Program-made: the position numbers and the translations under genes
Notes under the pieces: generated by a model
Told to the model about the DNA's origin: nothing
The model's input: only the letters and a program-made list of their open reading frames with translations
Database searches by the model: none
In this document: positions 1-7,409 of the stretch, piece after piece
How the letters are laid out: each line of letters starts with the position of its first letter
Position numbering within the stretch: the first letter of the stretch is position 1
Assembly: GCA_946631935.1 (NCBI GenBank)
Contig: CAMPAP010000041.1
Span: forward strand, 1 to 13,571
DNA: 13,571 nucleotides
Direction of reading: 5' to 3'
DNA from: an uncultured Lachnospiraceae bacterium
Lineage (GTDB): Bacteria; Bacillota; Clostridia; Lachnospirales; Lachnospiraceae

Positions 1-787
1 CAAGTCCGAGATAATCCTTTGCAACCTGAACAAGGCTTCTTCTGGTAATGGAAGGAAGTATGCTGTTTGACTTGGGAGTTACAACCTTACCGTCCTTTGT
101 TACAAAGAGGAAGTTTGCACCGCCGGTCTCCTCAACCTTTGTCCTTGTTGCGGAATCAAGATACATATTCTCGGCAAATCCCTCTTCATGAGCTGTAACA
201 ATTGCATGAAGGCTCATTGCGTAGTTAAGTCCTGCTTTGATATTACCTGTTCCGTGAGGTGCCGCACGGTCGAAATCTGAAACCTTGATGACGATGGGCT
301 TTGCACCGCCCTTAAAATAAGGACCAACGGGAGTTACAAGGATCCTGAACTGATATTCATCCGCAGGCTTTACACCGATAACGGGATTGGTTCCGAAGAT
401 ATAAGGTCTGACATAAAGGGTTGCACCGCTTCCGTAAGGGGGAACAAATGCGGCATTTGCCTTAACGGTCTTTTCAACCGCTTCAATGAATCTGCCTTCG
501 GGAAGAACAGGAATCTCAAGTCTTGCTGCAGACTGATTGATACGCTCTGCATTGAGATCGGGGCGGAATGTAACGATCCTTCCGTCCTCGGTGGTGTATG
601 CCTTAAGACCTTCAAATACCGTCTGGGCATACTGAAGGACACCGGCGCACTCATTAAGCACGACCTTATCATCAGTGGTTATCTCACCGTCATCCCATTT
701 TCCATCCTTGAAATTGGAAACATAACGATAATCGGTCCTGATGTATCCAAAACCTAAATTTCCCCAGTCAATATCTTTCTTTTCCAT
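1..787 (-). CDS. ilvE: Branched-chain amino acid aminotransferase, 5' part (3' end outside window)
   Basis: Reading leftward from the ATG at 787, the frame stays open to base 1 (262 codons), so the C-terminal part is missing. The translation begins MEKKDIDWGNLGFGYIRTDY and contains the class IV PLP aminotransferase features of the long IlvE type: FEGLKAY, FRPDLNAERIN, a YVRP segment, the GTGNIKAGLNYA stretch holding the PLP lysine, and EETGGANFLFV. The enzyme reversibly transfers the amino group between glutamate and the 2-keto acids of leucine, isoleucine and valine in the cytoplasm. A purine-rich AAGAAGG sits about 10 bases before the ATG. A consensus-like promoter at 830-858 gives it its own transcription start, separate from the CPBP gene that ends at 869. 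Family assignment is confident; the substrate rests on family similarity. Confidence 0.93.
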   Translation of the reverse strand, partial: MEKKDIDWGNLGFGYIRTDYRYVSNFKDGKWDDGEITTDDKVVLNECAGVLQYAQTVFEGLKAYTTEDGRIVTFRPDLNAERINQSAARLEIPVLPEGRFIEAVEKTVKANAAFVPPYGSGATLYVRPYIFGTNPVIGVKPADEYQFRILVTPVGPYFKGGAKPIVIKVSDFDRAAPHGTGNIKAGLNYAMSLHAIVTAHEEGFAENMYLDSATRTKVEETGGANFLFVTKDGKVVTPKSNSILPSITRRSLVQVAKDYLGL

Positions 788-829
788 ATCCGTTTTGCCT
801 TCTTTCTTAAAATTAAAAAACTACGTAAT

Positions 830-858
830 ATTTTATCACAACGCCTATTTTGGTACAA
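830..858 (-). promoter_or_regulatory. Promoter of ilvE
   Basis: On the minus strand TTGTAC (853-858) is followed after exactly 17 bases by TAAAAT (830-835), about 40 bases upstream of the ilvE ATG. The hexamers match the sigma-70/SigA consensus at 4/6 and 5/6. The site lies between the end of the CPBP gene and ilvE, where a new promoter is expected. Confidence 0.6.
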
Positions 859-877
859 TATTTGTATATTATTCCAA
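850..877. repeat. Imperfect palindrome over the ilvE -35 region
   Basis: The arms TTGGTACAATA (850-860) and TATTATTCCAA (867-877) are inverted copies matching at 9 of 11 positions around a 6-base centre. The palindrome covers the -35 box of ilvE and the stop codon of the CPBP gene. It could be an operator, but the AT-rich content makes chance possible and I do not recognise a regulator for it. Confidence 0.3.
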
Positions 878-1705
878 TATATGCCCTACATGGCGCGTTT
901 CAAAGAACATCTCTTTTTTCACGATAACTATGATGGCTGTTGCAATAAAGACGACGATGGTTTCCACACATTTTGTCTCCGGTGTCATGGCGATCTTTTC
1001 CTGCATAAAATTCACAAACAGATGGAATATGATACATGCAAGAATGGAACGGTCGCTTGCAAGATAAACCCAGGTGATGATAAAGCCCATGGGTATCGCA
1101 CTTACAAAGAAATTGACAACAAATAGCGGATTTTCCATTAATCCGGCCTGGTACGTTCCTTTGATGAAAAGAAGCGGGAAATGCCAGAAAGACCAGATCG
1201 CGCCGAATATTAATGACTCGTAAAACCAGTTCATGTAATTGCCTATTGAGTCTTCGCAATATCCCTTCCAGCCAATCTCTTCTAAAACCGAAGCAATGAT
1301 TATCGTAACAAGCGCGCTTGCAACGCCGACTCCGGTAAAATTAAAATCTGCGGAAAAAGCAAACTGATCAAGGGACTGCCCAAAGGCAAGAGATAAAAGT
1401 ATCGAAAAAACAACTATCAGTGCAAACACTGCAACGGACCGGATGACATTGAGCCACCTGACTTTGTAAAATCCGAAGATCTTATCTTTCAGGTCTTTTT
1501 TCAGAGCATCCGACCCCGAGCATAATATAAAAACCGTTGATACGACAGCCGGGGATATGAGTCCAAACAACATGAGTATCATGGAGATATTTTCAGGCAG
1601 AAAAACAGCCGGTATCCAGAATATCCAGGTAAAAATATAAGCCATCGCAAAATAAAGAACCGGTCTGTATCTGTATCTTTTATTTTCAGTCGTATTTTCA
1701 TTCAT
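869..1705 (-). CDS. CPBP family intramembrane glutamic endopeptidase
   Basis: A 278-residue multi-pass membrane protein with the three signatures of the CPBP/Abi (Rce1-like) family. Motif 1 is LEEIGWKGY (E142 and E143), motif 2 is WSFWHFP (H175), and motif 3 is FHLFVNF (H228 and N232). These residues form the active site within the membrane in Rce1-type proteases. Motif 1 usually reads EExxxR; here the basic position is Lys147. The start is placed at 1705 because AGGAG (1713-1717) sits 7 bases upstream, while a start at 1738 has no such site. It follows the MFS exporter gene by 39 bases and is probably co-transcribed with it under TetR control. Bacterial relatives serve in bacteriocin maturation or self-immunity, so a protective role beside an exporter is plausible but inferred. 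The substrate is unknown. Confidence 0.88.
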   Translation of the reverse strand: MNENTTENKRYRYRPVLYFAMAYIFTWIFWIPAVFLPENISMILMLFGLISPAVVSTVFILCSGSDALKKDLKDKIFGFYKVRWLNVIRSVAVFALIVVFSILLSLAFGQSLDQFAFSADFNFTGVGVASALVTIIIASVLEEIGWKGYCEDSIGNYMNWFYESLIFGAIWSFWHFPLLFIKGTYQAGLMENPLFVVNFFVSAIPMGFIITWVYLASDRSILACIIFHLFVNFMQEKIAMTPETKCVETIVVFIATAIIVIVKKEMFFETRHVGHILE

Positions 1706-1744
1706 GATTTTTCTCCTTTTAAAATCACCTGATCTCAAAAATCA

Positions 1745-2989
1745 TTAAATTTCATATTCGCTTCCGCTTTCAAGAGCTCTGATCTTTTTTGAAAAAAGAA
1801 AGCAAAAGGAAGAGACTATAAGAAGAACTCCTGACACAGCTATGACCTTTGCCGCTCCTCTTCCGACACCGATATCAAAGACCTTTCCAAGTCTGTCTGC
1901 AAAAAATCCGGAAAGTGCATAAGAGGGTATATACCCCAGCTGGGATATCAGCCCTATAAAGCCCCAAACCCTTCCCTGAAGCTCAGAAGGAATATTGGTC
2001 CTTGCAAGATAGTCCAGGCACGAATTGGCAGGGGGAAGCATTGCAAAAAACAAAAAACCGGATATACATATGACCGCAATATTTTCCGTAAGCGAAAAGA
2101 TGATCATAAAAACGCCGGCCAGCATGAGAGAATAAGAAAGCACCCTGCTGTGTCCTTTTTTTATGCCTGCAATTCCTGTGATCAAAGAAGTGACCAGCAT
2201 TCCCATGGCGCATACGGTTTCGGTCACACCAAGCATCCTTGCATCAGTAAACGATAAGACGACAGGCTCTGACAGAACCTGTATGACACCGATGAACATA
2301 GATATAAGCGATGCCGTTATCATCAAAAGAAAAACTCCTTTTCTTGAATACACACTTCTCCAGCCTTCCGACAGATAAGAAAAAAAGCCCTGCCTTTCGG
2401 AAACAGCTGACGAAACAATGCTTCTTTTTACAAATGCAGTTGTAAAAAGAGTGATAAAAAAAGTACAGATATCGGCAGCCAAAAGGATCTTAATATCAAA
2501 GGCGCCAAGCAGGAGCCCCGCGATAATGGGGGAAACAAGATATCTGGCGCTTCCCGCAAGAGAAACAAGTCCGCTTGCTTTGGTAAATTCCTCCTCTGTC
2601 AGCATATCCGTAACAGTCGCCCTGTATGAGGGTTCCAAAAGCGATGAAAAAACAGAGCTTATAAGAACTCCGATGCAGATCTGAAAAACAGATACATCCC
2701 CTTTCATCATCATGATCAGGATATATAAAACGCCTATTGCAGAAAGCCCGTCTCCCAGCATCATCAGCACTCTTCTGTCATACATATCCGCAAGGACTCC
2801 CGCAGGAACGGAAAGAATAAGCGTCGGAAGAAATCCCAGCAAAGTGACAAGTGCCATCTGCATGGCGCTTCCCGTCCTGTTAAAAATATATACTCCGAGT
2901 CCGAAGCTTGTAAGCCCTCCTCCTATCTGGGAAATAAGATCTCCTGACCAGAGGATCAGAAATTTTGAATAACCCGCTTTTTTATTCAT
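1745..2989 (-). CDS. MFS transporter, drug/antimicrobial exporter type
   Basis: A 414-residue protein made of successive hydrophobic segments, the length usual for 12-helix major facilitator proteins. The loop after the second helix carries motif A as GVLADMYDRR (residues 64-73). The N-terminus, with GDLISQIGGGLTSFGLGVYIF, resembles the MFS_3/EntS-MefA-like group, which exports macrolides, siderophores and other small molecules by proton antiport. The ATG at 2989 is preceded by GGAGG (2995-2999) at 5 bases, a strong ribosome binding site. The gene lies between the TetR repressor gene and the CPBP gene. A palindrome matching the tetR operator at all but one arm position (3012-3028) ends 12 bases upstream of that binding site, so the exporter is probably repressed by the neighbouring TetR and released by its substrate. 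The cargo cannot be read from the sequence. Confidence 0.87.
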   Translation of the reverse strand: MNKKAGYSKFLILWSGDLISQIGGGLTSFGLGVYIFNRTGSAMQMALVTLLGFLPTLILSVPAGVLADMYDRRVLMMLGDGLSAIGVLYILIMMMKGDVSVFQICIGVLISSVFSSLLEPSYRATVTDMLTEEEFTKASGLVSLAGSARYLVSPIIAGLLLGAFDIKILLAADICTFFITLFTTAFVKRSIVSSAVSERQGFFSYLSEGWRSVYSRKGVFLLMITASLISMFIGVIQVLSEPVVLSFTDARMLGVTETVCAMGMLVTSLITGIAGIKKGHSRVLSYSLMLAGVFMIIFSLTENIAVICISGFLFFAMLPPANSCLDYLARTNIPSELQGRVWGFIGLISQLGYIPSYALSGFFADRLGKVFDIGVGRGAAKVIAVSGVLLIVSSFCFLFSKKIRALESGSEYEI

Positions 2990-3011
2990 AATGTCCTCCC
3001 GTAAAATTTAG

Positions 3012-3028
3012 ACCGTCAGTCTGTCGGT
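3012..3028. promoter_or_regulatory. Putative TetR operator upstream of the MFS gene
   Basis: ACCGTCAG-T-CTGTCGGT is an 8+1+8 palindrome with one mismatched pair. Its right half is identical to that of the perfect palindrome at 3789-3807 in front of tetR. It lies just upstream of the MFS ribosome binding site, where a bound repressor would block initiation or elongation. No convincing promoter hexamers were found next to it. Confidence 0.72.
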
Positions 3029-3042
3029 TAATATTTCTTTTT

Positions 3043-3088
3043 AAAGGAAACCTGCATTCTTTGGATAAAAAAGAATCCGGTTTCCTTT
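3043..3088 (-). terminator. Long hairpin between tetR and the MFS gene (possible attenuator/terminator)
   Basis: The outer arms AAAGGAAACC (3043-3052) and GGTTTCCTTT (3079-3088) pair perfectly. Inside them ATTCTTT (3056-3062) pairs with AAAGAAT (3070-3076), with a small internal loop and a 7-base terminal loop. The stem starts at the last base of the tetR stop codon. On the minus strand it ends in only three T followed by A residues, so it is not a classic terminator; it may be a weak terminator or an mRNA stabiliser that sets different levels for repressor and exporter. Confidence 0.5.
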
Positions 3089-3711
3089 TATCTGAAAAGT
3101 TTTCTCATTGCTTTCTGAAGACTGCCTTCCTTTGCTCCAAGAAGCTTTTCTGCATTGCCCAGAAAGGCTTTAATCCTCATTTCCTGTCTTTTTGCATCCG
3201 TATCATAATCATCATCGAAGGCAACAGAGGAATAAACGATTAGCATTTCCGTTGTCTGCTCGGGATACACGGTTGTAAAAATCCCTTCCTTTATGCCCTC
3301 TTTCACAAGCCCTGTGATGACCGGTAATATCCCTTCGATAAGGTTTGTTTGCATCTTCTGATGCATCAAAGCGTTCTGCGGACGGTGTACCTGATCTATG
3401 ATCTCATCTCCTATAGCCGAATCAACCTTAAGAGCGGATATCGCCATGACGACTCTTTCTATTACCGGAACGGATGTATCGGATGCGATCTTTTTTGCCC
3501 TGCCAATCAGAGTATCATTGATCCTTTCTATCATGGCATTGAGGATATCTTCCTTGGACTTAAAATGATAATACAGTGTCCCTCTTGCTATCCCCACTTT
3601 GTCGAGGATATCTCCGGTGCTGGTCTTATCATAACCCTTGGTTACAAAGAGTTCCTCCGCAGCATCAAGTATCTCGTTTTTTCTTTCCTCTGCTTCTTTA
3701 ACTATTCTCAC
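3088..3711 (-). CDS. TetR/AcrR family transcriptional repressor
   Basis: A 207-residue protein with a typical N-terminal TetR DNA-binding domain. The segment ILDAAEELFVTKGYDKTSTGDILDKVGIARGTLYYHFKSKEDIL (about residues 14-57) contains the helix-turn-helix and the family hallmark GTLYYHFKSKED. The C-terminal part is the variable ligand-binding and dimer domain, so the inducer cannot be inferred. The best start in this frame is a GTG at 3711 with only a weak GGGAA upstream; the nearby ATG is out of frame. A perfect 19-bp palindrome just downstream of a consensus promoter in front of the gene indicates autorepression. A near-copy before the MFS gene indicates control of the exporter and CPBP genes. 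Confidence 0.92.
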   Translation of the reverse strand: MRIVKEAEERKNEILDAAEELFVTKGYDKTSTGDILDKVGIARGTLYYHFKSKEDILNAMIERINDTLIGRAKKIASDTSVPVIERVVMAISALKVDSAIGDEIIDQVHRPQNALMHQKMQTNLIEGILPVITGLVKEGIKEGIFTTVYPEQTTEMLIVYSSVAFDDDYDTDAKRQEMRIKAFLGNAEKLLGAKEGSLQKAMRKLFR

Positions 3712-3788
3712 GTAAATGTTCCCGAAAAACCATGATCAAAAGTACCGTACAGGCAGGACTGTTTTTCCTGAAGGGATTATATTTTTGC

Positions 3789-3807
3789 AACCGACAGGCT
3801 GTCGGTT
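3789..3807. promoter_or_regulatory. TetR operator in front of tetR (autoregulation)
   Basis: AACCGACAG-G-CTGTCGGTT is a perfect 9+1+9 palindrome. It begins about 9 bases downstream of the -10 box of the promoter at 3817-3845, so a dimer bound here would cover the transcription start and act as a roadblock. The matching element at 3012-3028 makes this a two-site regulon. Confidence 0.82.
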
Positions 3808-3816
3808 TATACTTCG

Positions 3817-3845
3817 ATAATAAACCTATATCCCCGGTATGTCAA
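3817..3845 (-). promoter_or_regulatory. Promoter of tetR
   Basis: On the minus strand a perfect TTGACA (3840-3845) is separated by 17 bases from TATTAT (3817-3822, 5/6 match). The predicted start point is near 3810, at the edge of the operator. A second, weaker candidate lies inside the operator: CCGACA (3800-3805), an 18-base spacer and a perfect TATAAT (3776-3781). Confidence 0.75.
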
Positions 3846-3874
3846 GAGCAGGTTAAAATCTTACAGCATGATTG

Positions 3875-4294
3875 TCATTGCCTGTCGAAATAGTCTTTTC
3901 CGCTGCTTGGTTTGAAATACGTCCTTATATATCCGTCAACGGAAAGTACGACGAATTCGTTGGTGGATTCCCGGTAATATACACCGTCTCCGTCTTCCTG
4001 CTCTGTCTTGAACAGTGATGATGAATCAGATATTACAGATGATGCCGCAGCTTCATAAGCCTTCGCATCCGCAAACCCCATTTCCCTGCCATGCTTTTCA
4101 TAATGCTCATTTAAAAGCTGTTCATTTCTGAAATGGTAGGCCACGACAGATGCTGCGGCTTCCTCATAGGATGAATATCCTTCAGGCACGCCTTCTTCTA
4201 TCGCATCATTCATCTTAAGATTTGATACGGACGTAACAACAACCCATATAATAAGAACTATAGCGGAAGCTATCAGATATTTTTTGCTCTTCAT
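3875..4294 (-). CDS. Small membrane-anchored protein with toxin-like C-terminal domain, function unknown
   Basis: A 139-residue protein. Residues 6-24 form one hydrophobic segment after MKSKK, so the rest probably lies outside the membrane. The C-terminal part runs from HYEKHGREMGF (H64, H68) through a helix with AKAYEAAASSV to STNEFVVLSVDGYIRTYFKP and ends GKDYFDRQ. From memory, this KHG plus NEFVV..DGYIRTYFKP pattern resembles small toxin-like domains, thought to be BECR-fold RNase-like, found at the ends of phage head proteins and polymorphic toxins in Firmicutes. That assignment is tentative and no activity is claimed. The start at 4294 is chosen because AGGAGAGG lies directly upstream (4299-4306); a longer frame beginning at 4360 would start inside the folA terminator. 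It stands alone between that terminator and the tetR promoter, with no obvious immunity gene. Confidence 0.68.
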   Translation of the reverse strand: MKSKKYLIASAIVLIIWVVVTSVSNLKMNDAIEEGVPEGYSSYEEAAASVVAYHFRNEQLLNEHYEKHGREMGFADAKAYEAAASSVISDSSSLFKTEQEDGDGVYYRESTNEFVVLSVDGYIRTYFKPSSGKDYFDRQ

Positions 4295-4322
4295 ATATCC
4301 TCTCCTGCATTCATTAATAATT

Positions 4323-4358
4323 AAAAAAAACGAGTCAGAAGAAGCCTGCTCCTGACTC
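4323..4358 (-). terminator. Rho-independent terminator after folA
   Basis: On the minus strand GAGTCAG (4352-4358) pairs with CTGACTC (4332-4338). Three further pairs, one of them G-U, extend the stem inward. It is followed by a G and eight T residues (4323-4330). It lies 13 bases beyond the folA stop and closes the long minus-strand gene run. Confidence 0.9.
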
Positions 4359-4371
4359 ATTCATATCAAGA

Positions 4372-4860
4372 TCATTTTCTTTTGTAAGTAACAAAACGGT
4401 ATGTCACTTCAGGGGATGTCTGAACTTCGGAGGAATCTGCGATCTCCCATTCTTCATCCTCATCAAGGTCGTGAAAATAGGTATCCGCCTCATATTCACC
4501 GCCTATCCTTGTAACAATTGCTTTGTCGCAATAAGGAAGAAGCTGGTCATAGACCGTCCCTCCGCCTATCACAAAGATCTCATCGTCAAGACCTTTTACG
4601 ATATCAAGTAGTTCCTCCACGCTGTGTGCCACATCGGCACCGTCAACAGTGTAATCTTTATCCCGGCTCATGATGATATTTCTTCTGTTCTTAAGAGGAA
4701 GACCTCCGGGAAAAGTTGCAAGGGTCTTTCTGCCGAGGATCACAGTATGTCCTGTGGTAAGTTCCTTGAAATTTTTAAGATCCTCTTTGATCCTTACAAG
4801 GAGTTCATTTTTATTTCCTATGGCCCAGTTTTTGTCGGCCGCAACGATTATGGTCATCAT
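4372..4860 (-). CDS. folA: Dihydrofolate reductase
   Basis: A 162-residue protein of normal length for the family. It reduces dihydrofolate to tetrahydrofolate with NADPH, renewing the folate consumed by ThyA. Visible motifs are MTIIVAADKNWAIGNKNELL at the N-terminus, Asp27 in IKEDLKNFK (the catalytic acid), GHTVILGRKT for NADPH binding, and FVIGGGTVYDQLLP. The common LPWHLP loop reads LLVRIK here, a variant I associate with clostridial enzymes. Three Met codons are possible. The only GA-rich binding site (GAGAA, 4867-4871) abuts the ATG at 4866 but is 6 bases from the ATG at 4860, so 4860 is preferred, with 4857 possible. It follows thyA by 68 bases and is followed by a strong terminator, so it is the last gene of the operon. 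Confidence 0.94.
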   Translation of the reverse strand: MMTIIVAADKNWAIGNKNELLVRIKEDLKNFKELTTGHTVILGRKTLATFPGGLPLKNRRNIIMSRDKDYTVDGADVAHSVEELLDIVKGLDDEIFVIGGGTVYDQLLPYCDKAIVTRIGGEYEADTYFHDLDEDEEWEIADSSEVQTSPEVTYRFVTYKRK

Positions 4861-4928
4861 AAACATTTCTCAAAAATAAATATGTAAAAAAAATACAGGT
4901 CTGTCCCTCGTACGTATTAAGGCTTCAC

Positions 4929-5777
4929 TCAGATCGCAATGGGGATATTCTTTATCTGTTCATGATGCCTGTAATCCGTCAGAGACACATCATCTGCCGT
5001 GAATTTATAAAAATCATGCACATCCGGATTAAGCTTAAACTCCGGCGCAGGAAGCGGATCTCTTTTGAGCATCTCCTCGATCAAAGGAATGTGCCTGTCA
5101 TAAATATGGCAGTCTGCAATGACGTGCACAAGTTCACCGACATTCATGTCACAGACCTGGGCAAGCATATGTACGAGCACCGCATACTGAACAATATTCC
5201 AGTTATTTGCGGCAAGCATATCCTGGGAGCGCTGGTTTAAGATGGCATTAAGAGTCAGCTTATCTTCACCCTTTTTTTGCGTGACATTAAATGTCATGGA
5301 ATAAGCACAAGGGTAAAGGTTCATTTCATGAAGATCCTGGAAAACATAAATATTAGTCAGGATACGCCTGGAAAAGGGATTGTTCTTAAGATCATAGATC
5401 ACCCTGTCCACCATATCCATCTTTCCTTCAGGGTATTCATGCTTAACGCCCATCTGATACCCGTAAGCTTTTCCGATGGAACCGGATTCATCTGCCCATT
5501 CATCCCAGATATGGGAATGAAGATCACTGATATTATTGCTCTTTCTCTGCCAGATCCAGAGCATCTCATCTGTTGCGGATTTGAGCGCGGTACGTCTGAG
5601 AGTCATGATGGGAAATTCTTTGGACAGATCATATCTGTTAACAACTCCGAACTTCTTGATGGTGTAAGCAGGAGTTCCGTCTTCCCATTTAGGCCTTACC
5701 TTCTGGCCTTCCGTGGTAGTCCCGTTTTCCAGAATATCACGGCATGTCTCTATAAATACCTCATCAGCATAACTCAT
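4929..5777 (-). CDS. thyA: Thymidylate synthase
   Basis: A 282-residue protein that methylates dUMP to dTMP using methylene-tetrahydrofolate, releasing dihydrofolate for the next gene, folA. Motifs in order are RPKWEDGTPAYT, LLWIWQ-like EMLWIWQRKSNN, IGKAYGYQMG, NNPFSRR (phosphate-binding Arg pair, 138-139), the catalytic Cys157 in NLYPCAYSM, RSQDMLAANNWNIVQY (183-198), and DCHIYDRH (222-229). The wording is closer to the Bacillus subtilis/phage phi3T ThyA form than to the E. coli form. The start at 5777 has AAGGA (5787-5791) 9 bases upstream. A reading frame continues upstream to 6038 but lacks family similarity and overlaps the previous gene, so it is ignored. The binding site overlaps the stop codon of the upstream RNase gene, which suggests coupled translation. 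Confidence 0.95.
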   Translation of the reverse strand: MSYADEVFIETCRDILENGTTTEGQKVRPKWEDGTPAYTIKKFGVVNRYDLSKEFPIMTLRRTALKSATDEMLWIWQRKSNNISDLHSHIWDEWADESGSIGKAYGYQMGVKHEYPEGKMDMVDRVIYDLKNNPFSRRILTNIYVFQDLHEMNLYPCAYSMTFNVTQKKGEDKLTLNAILNQRSQDMLAANNWNIVQYAVLVHMLAQVCDMNVGELVHVIADCHIYDRHIPLIEEMLKRDPLPAPEFKLNPDVHDFYKFTADDVSLTDYRHHEQIKNIPIAI

Positions 5778-5790
5778 AATAAAGAATCCT

Positions 5791-7404
5791 TTACTTTCTG
5801 TCATCATATTTATCGCAGAGAGATGTGATCTGATCTGCGAATCTTGCGATCTCCTTATTAGGCGCACCTTCCATATTCTTGATGATCGCCATAAGCCTCT
5901 GGCCTGCTGCAACAAGGCGGGCAAATACACCGGATGCGATCTTCCCGGCTGGGGTCTTCTTCTCTTTTTTGACGGGCGGTGCCTCATACGTGAATCTTCC
6001 GGCAGCAAGATCGAACTCCGATCCGCTGTAGGGAGCAACTGCCCTCTGACCGTATTCTATCTTAAGGGTCTCGGCAAAAGAGGTTGCAACCTGGTCTTCA
6101 CCGTGTACGATAAATACTTTCTTCGGCTTTTCCTCGAACTGCGATATCCACCAGATGAGACCGGATTTTCCGGCATGTCCGGAAAGCGAACGTATCTGCT
6201 TTATCTGGGCTCTTACCTCGATCTCTTCACCAAAAAGCTTGACGGTCTGTGCGCCTTCGACTATGGCACGTCCGAGAGTTCCGTTTGCCTGATATCCCAC
6301 AAAAAGAATGGTACACTCAGGTCTCCAGAGATTGTGCTTTAAATGGTGTCTGATACGTCCCGCTTCACACATTCCGGATGCGGAGATGATAACCTTGGGC
6401 TCTTCTATGAAGTTGATCTCTCGTGACTCTTCACTTGTGATGGCAAGCTTGAGTCCTGCAAATGAAATGGGATTGATGCCCTGCTTAACAAGTTCCATGG
6501 CATCCTCATCAAAACAGTCCATACGGTTTGCGGTGAAGATCTCTGTTGCATCAACTGCAAGAGGGGAATCCACATATACGGAAAAATTATCGTGGCCCTT
6601 TATGCGTCTTGCAACTTTTATCCTTCTGAGGAAATAGAGAAGCTCCTGTGTACGGCCAACCGCAAATGAAGGAATGACAACATTTCCACCACGGTCAAAG
6701 GTCTCCTGGATAATATCACCTAAAACAGTCTCGAAATCCTCATCAAGCTTCGGATGATCCCTGTCGCCGTATGTGGATTCCATGATGACATAATCGGCTT
6801 CTTTGGTAGGAATGGGATCCCTTATGATGGGCTGATTGGTGTTTCCGATATCTCCGGAAAAACACAGTTTCTTCCGGTTGCCGTCCTCATCTATCCAGAC
6901 TTCAATTGATGCGGAACCGAGCAGATGACCGATATCGGTAAAACGTATCTTTATTCCTTCGCATACATCGACTTCGGTATCATAATGGCAGGAAACAAGC
7001 CTTCTGATGGCACCCTCTGCATCTTCCATATCATAAAGAGGCTCAACTTCGGGTGCATCCTTGGTACGGCGGTTCTTCCTGTTTTTATACTCAGCTTCCA
7101 TAAGCTGTATGTGAGCGCAGTCACGAAGCATTATCGAACAAAGATCACAGGTTGCATCCGTTGCAAATATCTGTCCCCTGAATCCTCTTGCATACAAAAG
7201 AGGTAAAAGACCCGAGTGGTCAACATGGGCATGAGTCAGAAAAACATAATCTATCTGTGACTCGGGAACGGGAAGAGGAACATTTTCAAAGGTATCGATC
7301 CCCTGTTCCATTCCGTAATCAACCAGAATGTTTTTGCCGCAGGCTTCAAGAAAATGACAGCTTCCGGTAACTTCATGAGTCGCACCGACAAATATCAGTT
7401 TCAT
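5791..7404 (-). CDS. Metallo-beta-lactamase/beta-CASP domain RNase-like protein
   Basis: A 537-residue cytoplasmic protein of the CPSF73-like group of beta-CASP nucleases. The zinc-binding metallo-beta-lactamase motifs are HAHVDH (H58, H60, D62, H63), H160 in DIGHLLGSAS and D185 in FSGDIG. The beta-CASP insert carries MESTYGDRDH and IPSFAVGRTQELL. Further on are ISASGMCEAGR (340-350), SLSGHAGKSGL (H410) and FIVHGE (H434), typical of the RNA-specificity part. Such proteins cut RNA endonucleolytically and some also degrade it 5' to 3'. The C-terminus adds about 60 charged residues beyond the core. The start at 7404 has GGAGG (7410-7414) at 5 bases; an in-frame ATG at 7437 would add 11 residues that coincide with a duplicated hairpin. 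It is followed by thyA after 13 bases. The RNA target is unknown. Confidence 0.9.
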   Translation of the reverse strand: MKLIFVGATHEVTGSCHFLEACGKNILVDYGMEQGIDTFENVPLPVPESQIDYVFLTHAHVDHSGLLPLLYARGFRGQIFATDATCDLCSIMLRDCAHIQLMEAEYKNRKNRRTKDAPEVEPLYDMEDAEGAIRRLVSCHYDTEVDVCEGIKIRFTDIGHLLGSASIEVWIDEDGNRKKLCFSGDIGNTNQPIIRDPIPTKEADYVIMESTYGDRDHPKLDEDFETVLGDIIQETFDRGGNVVIPSFAVGRTQELLYFLRRIKVARRIKGHDNFSVYVDSPLAVDATEIFTANRMDCFDEDAMELVKQGINPISFAGLKLAITSEESREINFIEEPKVIISASGMCEAGRIRHHLKHNLWRPECTILFVGYQANGTLGRAIVEGAQTVKLFGEEIEVRAQIKQIRSLSGHAGKSGLIWWISQFEEKPKKVFIVHGEDQVATSFAETLKIEYGQRAVAPYSGSEFDLAAGRFTYEAPPVKKEKKTPAGKIASGVFARLVAAGQRLMAIIKNMEGAPNKEIARFADQITSLCDKYDDRK

Positions 7405-7409
7405 AACTA

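Noticed and set aside
4295..4360. Longer start (ATG at 4360) for the small anchored protein
   Set aside because: It would place the start inside the folA terminator and has no binding site, while the ATG at 4294 is preceded by AGGAGAGG.
5277..5828. A 183-codon open frame on the plus strand
   Set aside because: It lies wholly opposite thyA and the end of the RNase gene, has no binding site and no recognisable motif. It is a shadow of strong coding on the other strand.
5778..6038. Upstream in-frame extension of thyA
   Set aside because: The added 87 codons are Arg/Ser-rich, overlap the RNase gene in another frame and lack thymidylate synthase similarity. The family start with AAGGA is at 5777.
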